Below are positions 17,401 to 26,553 of a stretch of DNA of 64,000 nucleotides, piece by piece (positions within the stretch are counted from its first letter, which is position 1; each line of letters begins with the position of its first letter). Below the pieces are notes generated by a model. That model saw nothing but the letters and a program-made list of their open reading frames with translations, did not search any database and was not told where the DNA came from. Origin of the DNA: Candidatus Albibeggiatoa sp. nov. NOAA (GTDB lineage Bacteria; Pseudomonadota; Gammaproteobacteria; Beggiatoales; Beggiatoaceae). Position numbers and translations under genes: made by a program. The DNA is taken from assembly GCA_025800385.1 (NCBI GenBank), contig JAOXRS010000175.1:1-64000 (forward strand), in the 5' to 3' direction.

Positions 17401-18066
17401 TGCATTGGCAGCCCCAACCACTAATTGACGACCTTGTGCACGGACAAAATCACTGCTGGTATGTGGTGTGGTGGTATAAGACTCAGGCGCATAAATTTCT
17501 ACATCATCGACTAAAATATCGGTTCCCGCGTCAGGGCCATGAATGTACAAGCTCAGCGTAGACACAGTACCTGTTGGTTGATAAGTAAATTGACCGAATA
17601 ATTTAATCCAGTTGTTGACGTTTTCAAACGCGCTGGTATCGATGCTAATGTATTGTGTGCCAGCACCATCGGTTTGCTTGATGTTCATTTCAAATTTAAT
17701 GCTATCGGTCAACGTGCTATCGCTAATATCAAAAGTGATAGGATTGGCTAAACGCACCCATGCACTGATGTCGTAAGTGACTCCTGCGGTTAATACACCG
17801 TTTAGGTCTTGGCTCACACCACCATAAGATGCAGTTCTACCGCTGACTAACGCACTGGATGTGCCTGAATGGGCTTCGCTGCTGCTACTTAATGAACCTG
17901 CCCCTGCAAACACAGACCAATCTTGGCTAATCGGTTGGGCTTCAAAACTGGGATTGGTGACTAGGTTGGTTGCGTGAACCGATAGGGTGATTAGCATACT
18001 CGCCAGCAAAAAAGCCAGATGCTTTAAATAAGGCACTCGAAAACTTCGAGCAAGATTGAATTGCAT
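14437..18066 (-). CDS. Secreted multidomain GH5-family glycoside hydrolase
   Basis: The protein has 1209 residues and is exported (signal peptide about 1-32). A CBM4/9-like beta-sandwich spans about 33-190 (TNLVTNPSFEAQ start, ILVDDVEIYAP end). A GH5 catalytic barrel starts about 205 (LMGVNFNAYG), with acid/base Glu in YDIFNEPAAPD near 360 and nucleophile Glu in VNIGEFGTAV near 670. The roughly 310 residues between the two catalytic Glu residues contain an extra carbohydrate-binding-like domain (about 470-640). Three 72-residue InlB-like repeats (DVWTGDTG...ATTTVTMP) follow at about 745-960, then two DUF11-like domains to the end. The likely role is extracellular cellulose or beta-glucan cleavage; exact substrate unknown. 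Confidence 0.85.
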   Translation of the reverse strand: MQFNLARSFRVPYLKHLAFLLASMLITLSVHATNLVTNPSFEAQPISQDWSVFAGAGSLSSSSEAHSGTSSALVSGRTASYGGVSQDLNGVLTAGVTYDISAWVRLANPITFDISDSTLTDSIKFEMNIKQTDGAGTQYISIDTSAFENVNNWIKLFGQFTYQPTGTVSTLSLYIHGPDAGTDILVDDVEIYAPESYTTTPHTSSDFVRAQGRQLVVGAANAPIRLMGVNFNAYGDESEDADTIFSGNNYDASSYQDVANMGLTVVRLDLWWKLFEDENNPYTYKQAGWDWLNKNINWARNAGVYLILDMHAPHGGFQGPGYSGGFWSNSDQKARTKALWTEIASRYKDEVVIAAYDIFNEPAAPDTSDLIAYSQELVDAIRTVDTNHLLIVEIDYGDNNTGAFLVNDSESNVMYDFHQYAPWYYSAALGYHYGYGDYGLVYPDANGYIQPWDSVVEGYSENSSITAGTTDWTWYEGQLFTAPNTNTWGATPVLISDSNSGTVLFDDFVIDEYDTAGQFVRRIQHIDPDPEPSAWWMLYETHAARDPFLSDTSDWKGLALDSGSSGSKSTSSTAHVGSKSLSLSSTSGKYAIGNTKLNFSVKQGHQYRISGWMKGTNVAGSGANLGLRWLGFKSWDTPRPFTKASLETGFFDNDELQFYIDANVPVNIGEFGTAVANFNGRGGLAWVSDMLDIMDTYDLNAQYFHYHSAPWGIYYNVFGFPNATHYNADLANLFASRNYRDGLSPPIYALNVLNGEGSGEYLEGAQVTITAHAAPTGDVFDVWTGDTGQLADPTQATTTVTMPPEPVNVTATYRPASPTLYTLTVNSGNGDGDYTEGTQLSVTADAAPTGQVFDVWTGDTGVLADPTQATTTVTMPAAAVTVTATYRTQAPTLYTLTVNSGSGDGDYAEAAQVLVTADAAPSGQEFDVWTGDTSILADVSQATTTVTMPASAATINATYKNTAPAGGADLRISSFTSSKTSVAVGESIEFSFVTVNDGSSDATNVETTLSLPFEAEWIWGSSGCSLNTDGDVVCNVGSIPNGSQRTRDVGVRVLDAWDTTATVYSYGDETDPDTSNNSDSIELSIASGADMRVTISKSYPSGDPSVGRVANYRIRSYNDGPAPAPNAIMVFELPSDGTLHSKPSSCSINGNGDVECGFGTLNSGSYRTRTIGVRMQTVGTTTAYTSVESDANDPDWGNNDASLDVTVVP
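15183..15830 (-). repeat. Three tandem ~215-bp repeats inside the GH5 gene
   Basis: Three near-identical units encode LYTLTVNSGxGDGDY...DVWTGDTxxLADxxQATTTVTMP, the divergent InlB B-repeat type. High DNA identity between units suggests recent expansion and makes this region prone to copy-number change and assembly error. Confidence 0.85.
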
Positions 18067-18399
18067 ACTTCTACCTCGAAAATATTATTGAAAAATATCA
18101 TTATTATCAAAGTGAATAATGGTCACTACACCGATAAACTCAGGACATAAGCTAGGTGGATAACAGTAAAGCAAGTGATTAAATTTTTTAATGCTATCCA
18201 GAGATAGCTTATAATAGCCTTGCTGTTAAAGGGGTATTGGCAATAAAACTAGCAGTAATATGGGAATTGGGCAAGGAGACAGTAGAAAAAAGTCTTTATT
18301 TATTGTGTGAAAATTATTATTTAATGTTATTGTGGAGGATATTTTTAAGATATTCAATAGAAATAACTGAGTTTAGTTAGGAAATCCAAATAGAACAGT
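18067..18399. promoter_or_regulatory. Gap between divergent genes, possible promoter
   Basis: This 333-base AT-rich gap separates the GH5 gene (minus) from the next plus-strand gene. A perfect TATAAT is at 18210-18215. The palindrome GCTATC-CAGA-GATAGC (18193-18208) fills the spacer where a repressor could sit, and a weak -35-like TTTAAT lies upstream. This would read toward 18400 with a leader of about 180 bases. Nothing else was recognised. Confidence 0.3.
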
Positions 18400-19464
18400 A
18401 TGTACATATATACTCCTTGGCGATCAAATGACTTCCTACATATTGAGGAAATGGTCTTGAATAAGAGGCTGCTAATTGATCCTTTAGATACAGAATCAGA
18501 CCATCCATGTCGTCTTGTTAATTATACACAAAATTATCAAGAGTTTAGATGTTTATTAGATAGAAATGTAGTTTCTTATCTTATATCTCTAACCGCAAGA
18601 CATGAAGTAAAGTCTGAACTCCGTTATACTGCTGCATTGCAGGCATTTTTAAATATTGCTGAAATTCAGTCAGACCCTGGTTTGGCATACCATGAGTATA
18701 TGGATTCTTCTGGCATTGAAAAAGCAGATAAAGAACTAGCTCTTTTTAGAGCAGCAGATAATGTAAATGCAAATTATTATGTGGATTTAGCTTTGGGAAA
18801 TATTACTAGTATTCCAAAAGTTGCTATTAATACCTTCTCAAATGGAGAGCTATTCGACAAAGCAAAACAGCAGCCACCGAAGCTAAAATATTTTGAAGCA
18901 AACAAGTTATGTGTAAAAAAAGCACTAATCTTAAAATCGTGTGGCTACACTGATTATCAAGTTATGCTAGAACTGGTAGATTGGGTTAAGGATGAATATC
19001 TATTTACTGCACCTGCATTTCATTTTTTATCAATTTATTTTAGTTCAAAGAGAATTTCAAATATGTTGAAGTCTCATTCATTAGCTGGAGTTGATAATGC
19101 TGCATGGGATTTATGTCTTGTTCAGGAACTCATTTCTCGAAACAAAAATGATCCTACTCATGTTAGATGGCTACTGAGTACTTTTGATAAAGCAATAAAA
19201 GCAACAATAGATTTAGCATTTAAAAAATATTATGAAGATATTGATAGTTATATCTCTAGGCTAGAACATTCATACTCAGAAATGTGGGGACGGAAAAATG
19301 GGCACGGAAAAAGGCTTTTAAAAAAACTTAGTGATTTCCGTAATTCAGCGAATGATGAAAGTCGGAATATTGTAAAGTATGACTGGAGCTCAGAATATAT
19401 TCTAAGTCTTAGGGAGTCAATTGATAACGAATTTTGTGATAAGGTTTTAGCAAAACAAAGCTAG
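18400..19464 (+). CDS. Unknown protein, 354 aa, possibly PIN-like
   Basis: Soluble, AT-rich gene with no signal peptide. A segment near residue 50 (FRCLLDRNVVSYLISL) resembles the first acidic strand of PIN-domain nucleases (LLDxNVxSxL), and AWDLCLVQELIS in the second half could carry a later acidic residue. AFLNIAEIQSDPGLAYHEY is reminiscent of uncharacterised PIN-like proteins. No antitoxin neighbour was seen. The function is not established; the PIN suggestion is tentative. Confidence 0.6.
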   Translation: MYIYTPWRSNDFLHIEEMVLNKRLLIDPLDTESDHPCRLVNYTQNYQEFRCLLDRNVVSYLISLTARHEVKSELRYTAALQAFLNIAEIQSDPGLAYHEYMDSSGIEKADKELALFRAADNVNANYYVDLALGNITSIPKVAINTFSNGELFDKAKQQPPKLKYFEANKLCVKKALILKSCGYTDYQVMLELVDWVKDEYLFTAPAFHFLSIYFSSKRISNMLKSHSLAGVDNAAWDLCLVQELISRNKNDPTHVRWLLSTFDKAIKATIDLAFKKYYEDIDSYISRLEHSYSEMWGRKNGHGKRLLKKLSDFRNSANDESRNIVKYDWSSEYILSLRESIDNEFCDKVLAKQS

Positions 19465-19493
19465 CTCGTTACCAAACTGAGTTTGAGAACAAG
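19465..19493. repeat. CTCGTT...AACAAG inverted repeat
   Basis: CTCGTTACCAAACT (19465-19478) faces AGTTTGAGAACAAG (19480-19493). It is a degenerate member of the CTCGTTCCCAAACT...GGGAACGAG repeat type. It begins immediately after the stop codon of the preceding gene and may serve as its terminator. Confidence 0.6.
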
Positions 19494-19720
19494 ATATTAA
19501 GTCTTAAACTTATTTCTTATTGACTGCACTTGAGTAATTGAAAAGTTACTACAAAGATAACAGTGTTATTTAGCAAGCTTAATGAGTGTTTTAACGGTTA
19601 AATCTTTTGCGCAAAAATATCTTCCATTGTTTGCATAAAAAGTGAGGCAGTATAAGCTTCTTCTGTAATAAGGAAATATAGTTGATTCTGTCTAAGTAGA
19701 TAGTATTGAAGAATACCGGT

Positions 19721-20194
19721 ATGAAACGTTCATTGATTTTTATATATGATGCTATACTTTTTATTGTACTTGTTATTGCATTTATTACGCTGCTGTTTTT
19801 ATCAACATTCATTGTGGCGTTTAACCCTATCATCACTTCTTCTTACAATAATTACACAGAAATTATAAAAAGTGATGTCATCAAAAAAGGATGGTTTCCT
19901 CCTGAAATCTTTCCAGAATCGGCATATGATATCTTTGAAAAGCACAATATTGACATTAGTGTTGGGGCTATCCAATTTTACTTTACAATTTCAGATACCC
20001 AGTTTATTCATGAGCATTTCCAAAAAATAACATTTAATAATCATACTCCCCTACGATCTTTAATAAGAATAAATACAATAAAACATAGCCACCTTTATAT
20101 TGGTAAAAAAATGATTCAAATTAGTAAAGATCAATTTCGACAAACTTATCTGCTGATTAACTGGAAAAAGAAACGTGCTATTTATTGGTACTGA
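19721..20194 (+). CDS. Small membrane-anchored protein of unknown function
   Basis: The protein has 157 residues from the ATG at 19721; the upstream TTG at 19706 is less likely. One N-terminal membrane segment (residues about 4-33, LIFIYDAILFIVLVIAFITLLFLSTF split around an Asp) is followed by a soluble domain with the pattern KKGWFPPEIFPESAYDIFEKHNID. The GWxPxxxPxSAxDI stretch is one I recall from uncharacterised small membrane proteins of proteobacteria. No function is known. Confidence 0.55.
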   Translation: MKRSLIFIYDAILFIVLVIAFITLLFLSTFIVAFNPIITSSYNNYTEIIKSDVIKKGWFPPEIFPESAYDIFEKHNIDISVGAIQFYFTISDTQFIHEHFQKITFNNHTPLRSLIRINTIKHSHLYIGKKMIQISKDQFRQTYLLINWKKKRAIYWY

Positions 20195-20317
20195 AGGTTG
20201 TTTTGTCAATTACAGGAACTGTACTGTTATATTAAGCAATTATAGATGAACAAATGGCTGAGCTTGCAAGGCCTACATTTAAGAGCGAGCGAAAAATATT
20301 AACTAGGATAAGTTGAG

Positions 20318-20596
20318 ATGATAGATTTTTTTGTTTCAATGACTTTTATGGCCGTGGCTTTCATACCTTCGTCATTTATTGCTGCTCGGATGATGAGGAA
20401 AATAAAGCAAAAATGGTATGCTGATATTTTTCTAATTGAGGTAGTATTAGTAATTTCTCTTATCACTTTTCTACCCATAGCACATTTTGGTATTTTAGAT
20501 AAAGATATTACAATGGATTTATTTATGGGTTTTTGGTTAGGCAGTTTGATAGGCGGTATACAAAAAAGGGATAGGGAAAAGCAAGCCATGAATTAA
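20318..20596 (+). CDS. Small integral membrane protein, unknown
   Basis: The protein has 92 residues and about three membrane segments (MIDFFVSMTFMAVAFIPSSF, IFLIEVVLVISLITFLPI, LFMGFWLGSLIGGI) separated by short basic loops (RMMRKIKQKW) and a charged tail. AGGATAAG lies before the ATG. It was not assigned to a family. Confidence 0.55.
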   Translation: MIDFFVSMTFMAVAFIPSSFIAARMMRKIKQKWYADIFLIEVVLVISLITFLPIAHFGILDKDITMDLFMGFWLGSLIGGIQKRDREKQAMN

Positions 20597-20640
20597 TAGT
20601 TTAATTGGAGTACAAAACTTATCTTGTTATAACAAAATAA

Positions 20641-20674
20641 ACTCCATACTCCATACTCCATACTCCATACTCCA
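20641..20674. repeat. Seven-base tandem repeat (ACTCCAT)n
   Basis: Almost five copies of ACTCCAT lie in the gap between the convergent genes ending at 20596 and 20686. The motif's complement GGAGT occurs at 20606, so a TGGAGT/ACTCCA hairpin is possible. A likely slippage-variable tract with no evident regulatory role. Confidence 0.9.
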
Positions 20675-20685
20675 AAAACAAAAGA

Positions 20686-23600
20686 CTACTTATCGCCCGC
20701 CAAATACAACCAAGTGGATACCACAGTATCAGGATTTAACGACACGCTGCCAATCCCTTCATCCATCAACCATTTTGCAAAATCTTCATGATCTGAAGGC
20801 CCTTGTCCGCAAATACCAACGTATTTACCTTGCTTGCGACACGCTTGAATCGCTTGATGTAACAAAGCTTTCACCGCATCATTACGCTCATCAAATGAGT
20901 ACGCCACCAAACCAGAATCACGGTCAACGCCTAAAGCCAACTGGGTCATATCGTTTGAGCCGATAGAGAAACCGTCAAAATATTCTAGGAACTGTTCCGC
21001 TAGTAATGCATTCGATGGCAATTCGCACATCATGATTAAACGTAAGCCATTTTTGCCACGCTCTAAACCATTTTGCGCTAGTACTTCAATCACTTGTCTG
21101 GCTTCATCCACAGTACGCACGAAAGGTACCATTAATTCCACATTGGTTAAGCCCATTTCATCGCGGACTTTGCGCATTGCCTGACATTCTAATGCAAAAC
21201 AATCTTGGAATGATTCGGAAATGTAACGAGACGCGCCTCTGAAGCCAATCATAGGGTTTTCTTCTTCAGGCTCATATTGCTTGCCGCCGATTAAGTTTGC
21301 ATATTCGTTAGATTTGAAATCAGATAAACGCACAATCACAGGTTTCGGATAAAACGCGGCTGCCAAGGTTGATACGCCTTCCGCCAAACGATCCACGTAA
21401 AAACTCACAGGGTCTTTATAACCACTGATATGTTTTTGAATCTGCTGTTTAATTTCTTCAGGTTGTGCATCAAAATTAAGCAAGGCTTTAGGGTGAATCC
21501 CAATCATGCGATTAATAATGAATTCCAAACGCGCCAAACCAACACCCTGATTAGGCAAACTCGCGAAGTCAAAAGCACGGTCAGGATTGCCCACGTTCAT
21601 CATCATCTTGAATGGAATGTCTGGCATCTCGCCTGTGTCCGAAGTCGTCACTTCATATTCAAGCTCGCCTTTGTAAATATAGCCCGTATCGCCTTCCGCA
21701 CAAGACACAGTCACCATTTCATTATTCGGCAATTTATGCGTCGCATCGTTACAACCCACCACCGCAGGAATCCCCAATTCACGCGCAATAATCGCTGCAT
21801 GGCAGTTATTAACCATCACAGGCGTATAATTTTCGGTGAACACGATATAGTTATGATGATCTTCGACCGTGATGTTATACACCCAATCTTGACCCAAATC
21901 CGCGACTAAATTCACCCGCGCTTGACGCAAATCACTGTCGATTAAAGTCTGTAAATCTTGTGTTAATTCAGCATCATCCAATTGTTCCAATGCTGCATTT
22001 AAACCTTGCTCATTCAACAAGAAATTGTTTTTAATCCGTTTAGCAATGTCTTTATCCGCCGATTCAGTAAATAACTGGCGAGTGTTGAAATAACGGATAC
22101 TATCTTGTGATTCAGTGACTTTGATGTGTTGGGTGTAAGTGGAAAGTTGTTCGAGTTGCTCAGCAATGGTGATGGTGTGTTGATGCGGCTGTTTCATCAC
22201 TTGTGGTACGATGCCGACGCGTAAACATGCCACAATTGCGGCTTGCAAGTAATCGGATTGAGTTACAGTAAAGCTGATTTTGCCTTGTTTTTCATAGCCC
22301 GTACCATCAATCAAACCTGCTAAGAATGAGTATGCTAACTGCTGGTCAGATTTCATCAAGCTAACGATGAGTTTTTGCGCATCAAGTTCGATTTCTTCGC
22401 TGTAGGCTTTCAACGAGCACCAACTTTCGCCGCCGACCACTTTATTGCATTCGACTTGCTGTTGTTGATAGGCTTCGTGGATGTGGGTTTGGGTATTTTC
22501 AATCAATTGCTGTTCGATTTGTTCGCGACTGGCAATCGAGCTGACTTGTGATTTTTCGCCTGTCGCCACTTGTCCCAACCAGTATGCCAATTCGCATTCT
22601 TTATCCGTTGAGCAGTGAAGTTGTGGCAATTGTTGCGCTAATAACAAGCAATCGTCGTTGTCTAATAAATTTTGAATTTCCGTATCAACCAGCTTGCCTT
22701 TGGCTAAATTCAACATTTTGTGGTCAGGCGTGAGCTTCAAAGTATTGTCAGATAAACGCCCTGTTTGCGGTACGTTAATTTGAATCAAGCTGCTCATTTT
22801 ACGCATCGAATCAGTGATACGCTTCCACTCAATTTTTAAGGTTTCACGATTCAACGAAGGAATTTTTAAGTTTTTAAACCCACGTTGATAAATGTCCGCA
22901 AACGTCATAAAACCTTGGTTGGTCAATACTTGGGTATCACCCGCAAAACATGTACGACCGCCGCGATTGGTGACGATAGCTGACGCACGTTTCATCACAG
23001 GTTCCCAATCTGGGTCAGTCATGTCAGTAACCAGTACATCGCCTTTTTGCACCAAGGACATTTCTTTAATATTGTGAATAATCCGTACAGGGCCTGTGCC
23101 GATCTTCTGCCCAATACTGCGCCCTTCAACTAAGACATCGCCTTTTTGCTTGAGGTTAAACCGTTCCACTGTCGCGCTATGGGTTTGACTTTTCACGGTT
23201 TCTGGACGCGCTTGCAAAATATAAATCTTGCCGTCGTTGCCATCTTTACCCCATTCAATATCCATCGGGCGTTGATAATGGCGTTCAACAATCAAGGCTT
23301 GGCGGGCTAACTCTTCCACATCGGCATCGGTAATCGAGAAATTAAAGCTATCTGCATCAGGCACTTCTACGGTTTTGGTGCTACCTGTTTCACCATAGAC
23401 CATTTTAATCACTTTGCTGCCACGGTTACGGCGTAAAATCGCGGGACGACCTTCTAATAAAGTGTGTTTGTGTACATAGAATTCATCGGGATTGACTGAA
23501 CCTTGTACCACGGTTTCGCCCAAGCCATAAGAAGAAGTAATAAACACCACATCTTGGAAACCAGACTCAGTGTCTAAAGTAAACATGACACCGCTTGAGC

Positions 23601-24189
23601 CAATGTCACTGCGTACCATACGTTGGATGCCAGCGGAAATCGATACATCATGATGTTCAAAACCTTGGTGGACACGGTAAGCAATCGCGCGGTCATTGTA
23701 TAAAGAGGCAAATACTTTTTTCACGGCATCTAATACGCTATCAACGCCGACCACATTTAAGTAGGACTCTTGTTGACCTGCAAATGAGGCATCAGGTAAA
23801 TCTTCAGCTGTGGCAGAGGAACGCACCGCGACACTGATGTGGCTGCCTTCGGTATCTAAAAGTTGTTGGTATTGCTGGCGAATCGCCTGTTCTAATTCAG
23901 ATTGGAACGGGGTATCCATCACCCATTGACGAATTTGTTGCCCGACTTTGGTTAGGGCTTCAACATCTTCAACATCTAAACTGCTTAAGCTGTCATAAAT
24001 CCGTTGTTGTAAATTGTTTTGTTGAATGAATTGGTTAAACGCGGAAGCGGTGGTCGCAAAACCATTGGGCACACTTACACCTAAGTTATTTAAATGGCTG
24101 ACCATTTCACCAAGCGAAGCATTTTTACCGCCAACGGTTGCCACATCGCCTAGCGTAAGCGAAGCAAACCCAATCACATAGCTTTGCAC
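20686..24189 (-). CDS. ppsA: Phosphoenolpyruvate synthase with intein
   Basis: Converts pyruvate, ATP and water to phosphoenolpyruvate, AMP and phosphate in gluconeogenesis. The chosen start is GTG at 24189, preceded at good spacing by AAGGAG (24196-24201); a further in-frame ATG at 24225 gives 12 extra unconserved residues. The N-terminal ATP-binding domain contains [11 protein letters not shown] and [19 protein letters not shown]. The central phosphohistidine motif [18 protein letters not shown] is split after Thr by a 382-residue intein. The C-terminal PEP/pyruvate barrel has GRxEF-like and [19 protein letters not shown], ending [10 protein letters not shown]. Without the intein the enzyme would be about 785 residues, the normal size. 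Confidence 0.94.
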   Translation of the reverse strand: MQSYVIGFASLTLGDVATVGGKNASLGEMVSHLNNLGVSVPNGFATTASAFNQFIQQNNLQQRIYDSLSSLDVEDVEALTKVGQQIRQWVMDTPFQSELEQAIRQQYQQLLDTEGSHISVAVRSSATAEDLPDASFAGQQESYLNVVGVDSVLDAVKKVFASLYNDRAIAYRVHQGFEHHDVSISAGIQRMVRSDIGSSGVMFTLDTESGFQDVVFITSSYGLGETVVQGSVNPDEFYVHKHTLLEGRPAILRRNRGSKVIKMVYGETGSTKTVEVPDADSFNFSITDADVEELARQALIVERHYQRPMDIEWGKDGNDGKIYILQARPETVKSQTHSATVERFNLKQKGDVLVEGRSIGQKIGTGPVRIIHNIKEMSLVQKGDVLVTDMTDPDWEPVMKRASAIVTNRGGRTCFAGDTQVLTNQGFMTFADIYQRGFKNLKIPSLNRETLKIEWKRITDSMRKMSSLIQINVPQTGRLSDNTLKLTPDHKMLNLAKGKLVDTEIQNLLDNDDCLLLAQQLPQLHCSTDKECELAYWLGQVATGEKSQVSSIASREQIEQQLIENTQTHIHEAYQQQQVECNKVVGGESWCSLKAYSEEIELDAQKLIVSLMKSDQQLAYSFLAGLIDGTGYEKQGKISFTVTQSDYLQAAIVACLRVGIVPQVMKQPHQHTITIAEQLEQLSTYTQHIKVTESQDSIRYFNTRQLFTESADKDIAKRIKNNFLLNEQGLNAALEQLDDAELTQDLQTLIDSDLRQARVNLVADLGQDWVYNITVEDHHNYIVFTENYTPVMVNNCHAAIIARELGIPAVVGCNDATHKLPNNEMVTVSCAEGDTGYIYKGELEYEVTTSDTGEMPDIPFKMMMNVGNPDRAFDFASLPNQGVGLARLEFIINRMIGIHPKALLNFDAQPEEIKQQIQKHISGYKDPVSFYVDRLAEGVSTLAAAFYPKPVIVRLSDFKSNEYANLIGGKQYEPEEENPMIGFRGASRYISESFQDCFALECQAMRKVRDEMGLTNVELMVPFVRTVDEARQVIEVLAQNGLERGKNGLRLIMMCELPSNALLAEQFLEYFDGFSIGSNDMTQLALGVDRDSGLVAYSFDERNDAVKALLHQAIQACRKQGKYVGICGQGPSDHEDFAKWLMDEGIGSVSLNPDTVVSTWLYLAGDK
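21805..22950 (-). mobile_element. Intein with LAGLIDADG-like domain in PpsA
   Basis: A protein intron of 382 residues. Splice block A is [13 protein letters not shown], block B contains LTPDHKML with the conserved His, and block F is [15 protein letters not shown]. It ends TPVMVNN before extein Cys. The first residue is Cys, the last Asn, and the +1 residue Cys, as needed for splicing. The usual penultimate His is replaced by Asn. [11 protein letters not shown] matches one LAGLIDADG helix, and [13 protein letters not shown] may be the degenerate partner, so a homing endonuclease domain is or was present. It is inserted one residue before the catalytic His, so splicing is required for activity. 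Confidence 0.93.
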
Positions 24190-24396
24190 GGTATTCTCCT
24201 TATTTGAGGGCGCAATCATAAACAAACCATTATAACTTATATATATTATTTTATGAAAACCATTAGATTTATTTATTGATGCTCGATTGAAAACGGGGGA
24301 TATGTGGTTTATCTATATTGGGAAATATGGAGAAAAATCAAATTTACATATGATTACTAGGTTATCATTTTCTCATTAATTAATAGGGCTAAATTT

Positions 24397-26457
24397 ATGC
24401 GTAACAGATTAACTTCATTTGCTATTGTAGGATTTAGCATTTTATGGCTTTTGAATTATGATTATTTTGGTCTCATGTTCTCTGCAATACAGACAGATAT
24501 GAAAACTCTCCAACAAATTGAAAGGGAAATATGGCCAGTTAGTGCATGGTTAGGGGTAAGACTTAAGAAAGTCAATTTAGATGATATCATTACTTGCTCA
24601 AAACCAGTTCAAAGTACTTCTAATTTTGAATATGAAGAAAATGGACAGCTTTATCTGTTTAGCAATTTTGATAATATTGAGTATGAAGAAGGTAGACAGC
24701 GGTGTAACGGTTATGCAATCAATGAAAATAATCAAGTTGTTGGTTTAAATTTAGATAGCATTAACCTTTCAAAATTTCCTAATTCTATAACCAAACTAAA
24801 AAATTTAAAAAAATTATCACTACATAGTAATAAAATTACTGAATTGCCTGAATCAATTGGACTATTGCAAAATTTAACCGCTTTAAAATTAGAGGAAAAC
24901 CAACTAAAAGGGCTACCTAGATCATTTAGCCAATTACAAAACTTGAGTGAACTCAATTTATATAGTAACCAGTTAAAAGAACTACCAGTGTTGTTTGGAA
25001 AGCTACGAAATTTAGAGGAATTAGATTTAAGTATAAATCAGCTAAAAGTGTTACCCATGTCATTTGAGCAATTGCAAAATTTGCGAGAATTGTACTTAAG
25101 TGTAAACCAGTTAAAAGAGTTGCCAGCATCGTTTGGGCAACTACAAAAATTAGAGTGGTTAAGTTTAAGCTCAAATCAACTAACAGAGTTACCAAAGTCA
25201 TTTGGACAATTACAAAACTTAAGTGTTTTAAAGTTAGATCAGAACCAGCTAGAAGAGCTGCCAATATGGTTTAAACAACTACAAAGCCTAAGTTCTTTAG
25301 AGTTACACTATAACCAATTGAAAGAATTGCCAACATGGTTTGGGCAGCTGCATAATCTGCGTGGATTAGATTTAGATAAGAATAATCTCAAAGAGCTACC
25401 AGCATCACTTGGGCAACTACATAATCTGTATAGACTAAGTTTCAGTAAAAATGATATCAAAGAGCTACCAGCATCGTTTGCGCAACTACAAAACCTAACT
25501 ACCTTACGTGTAGGAAAGAACCAATTGAAAGAATTACCAACATGGTTTGGGCAATTACACAACTTACGGTGGCTAGATTTGAGTGAAAATCAATTAAGAG
25601 AGTTACCAATGTCGTTTGGGCAATTACAAAACTTAAGTGTTTTAAATTTAGAGCATAATAAGTTGAAACAATTACCAGCATCATTTGGGCAATTACAAAG
25701 CTTAACCGACTTATCTCTGAAATATAATAAGTTAAAAGAGCTACCAGAGTCATTTGGACAATTGCAAAACTTATATAAGCTATATTTGAAATATAATAAG
25801 TTAAAAGAACTACCAGAGTCGTTTGGGCAGCTGCAAAACTTAGTTTTTTTAAAGTTAGCACATAACCAGTTAAAAAAACTACCAGAATCGTTTGGGCAAT
25901 TGCAAAAATTGCAGTATTTAAATTTAGAATTTAACCACTTAACAGAACTACCAACATCTTTTGGACAGTTACAGGTACTAGATTCTTTAAATTTAGAATT
26001 TAACCGCTTAACAGAATTACCAACATCGTTTGGACAACTAAAAGAGTTAGAGGAATTAGATTTAAGTAACAATCAACTAAAAGAACTACCAACATCGTTT
26101 GGAAAACTAAAACATGTAGATGAATTAGATTTAAGTAGCAATCAACTAAAAATGTTACCAGAGTCGTTTGGGGAGCTGAAAAGTTTATGGGAGTTGGATT
26201 TAAGTAATAACCAACTAAGAGAGTTCCCAGAGTCATTTGGACAACCAACATATTTTAGGGAATTAAAAATTCCAAATTATTTGAGGAAACTAGACTTAAG
26301 TAACAACCAGCTAAAAGAACTACCAAAGTCGTTTGGACAATTGCAATATTTAGATCATTTAACTGTAAGAGGCAACCCCCTAGAAACACCACCAATAGCA
26401 GTAATAAAAAAGGGAATTCCTGCTATTCGTGAGTATTTTGAACAAGATACTAAGTAA
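24397..26457 (+). CDS. Membrane-anchored leucine-rich repeat protein
   Basis: The protein has 686 residues. The N-terminal hydrophobic segment (about 8-32) is a signal anchor or signal peptide, followed by a region with CNGYAINENNQVVGLNL as LRR cap. From about residue 125 to 650 there are some 23 repeats of 23 residues of the bacterial type LPxSFGQLQNLxxLxLxxNQLKE. The end NPLETPPIAVIKKGIPAIREYFEQ is the motif that usually links LRRs to a Roc GTPase in ROCO proteins, but no GTPase follows. It is likely a binding protein facing the periplasm or surface. The repeats are highly similar in DNA. Confidence 0.85.
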   Translation: MRNRLTSFAIVGFSILWLLNYDYFGLMFSAIQTDMKTLQQIEREIWPVSAWLGVRLKKVNLDDIITCSKPVQSTSNFEYEENGQLYLFSNFDNIEYEEGRQRCNGYAINENNQVVGLNLDSINLSKFPNSITKLKNLKKLSLHSNKITELPESIGLLQNLTALKLEENQLKGLPRSFSQLQNLSELNLYSNQLKELPVLFGKLRNLEELDLSINQLKVLPMSFEQLQNLRELYLSVNQLKELPASFGQLQKLEWLSLSSNQLTELPKSFGQLQNLSVLKLDQNQLEELPIWFKQLQSLSSLELHYNQLKELPTWFGQLHNLRGLDLDKNNLKELPASLGQLHNLYRLSFSKNDIKELPASFAQLQNLTTLRVGKNQLKELPTWFGQLHNLRWLDLSENQLRELPMSFGQLQNLSVLNLEHNKLKQLPASFGQLQSLTDLSLKYNKLKELPESFGQLQNLYKLYLKYNKLKELPESFGQLQNLVFLKLAHNQLKKLPESFGQLQKLQYLNLEFNHLTELPTSFGQLQVLDSLNLEFNRLTELPTSFGQLKELEELDLSNNQLKELPTSFGKLKHVDELDLSSNQLKMLPESFGELKSLWELDLSNNQLREFPESFGQPTYFRELKIPNYLRKLDLSNNQLKELPKSFGQLQYLDHLTVRGNPLETPPIAVIKKGIPAIREYFEQDTK

Positions 26458-26492
26458 GGATTGAATGGACAGAATATTGTCTGAATCTGGAG

Positions 26493-26539
26493 TTTTCAGG
26501 ATGAAACCTTACCGATATTTTAAGATTTCATTCTGAAAA
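26493..26539. terminator. Bidirectional terminator between LRR gene and argA
   Basis: TTTTCAGGATGAAA (26493-26506) is the reverse complement, with one mismatch, of TTTCATTCTGAAAA (26526-26539). A-rich and T-rich flanks are on each side. It is placed between convergent stops at 26457 and 26554. Confidence 0.75.
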
Positions 26540-26553
26540 ATATCAAATACTTA

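Noticed and set aside
20203..20317. Very short ORF (ATGAACAAATGGCTGAGC...) between two small membrane-protein genes
   Set aside because: Only 18 codons with no ribosome-binding site and no sign of conservation that can be judged.
24732..26251. Several antisense ORFs across the LRR gene with repeating Cys-Asn-Ser or Leu-Val patterns
   Set aside because: Their periodicity simply mirrors the 69-base LRR repeats of the real plus-strand gene.
24765..26350. Regular repeats resembling a CRISPR array
   Set aside because: The 69-base period is continuous coding LRR sequence with no unique spacers. The 39-base repeats in dnaX and the 12-base repeats in the NACHT gene were set aside for the same reason.
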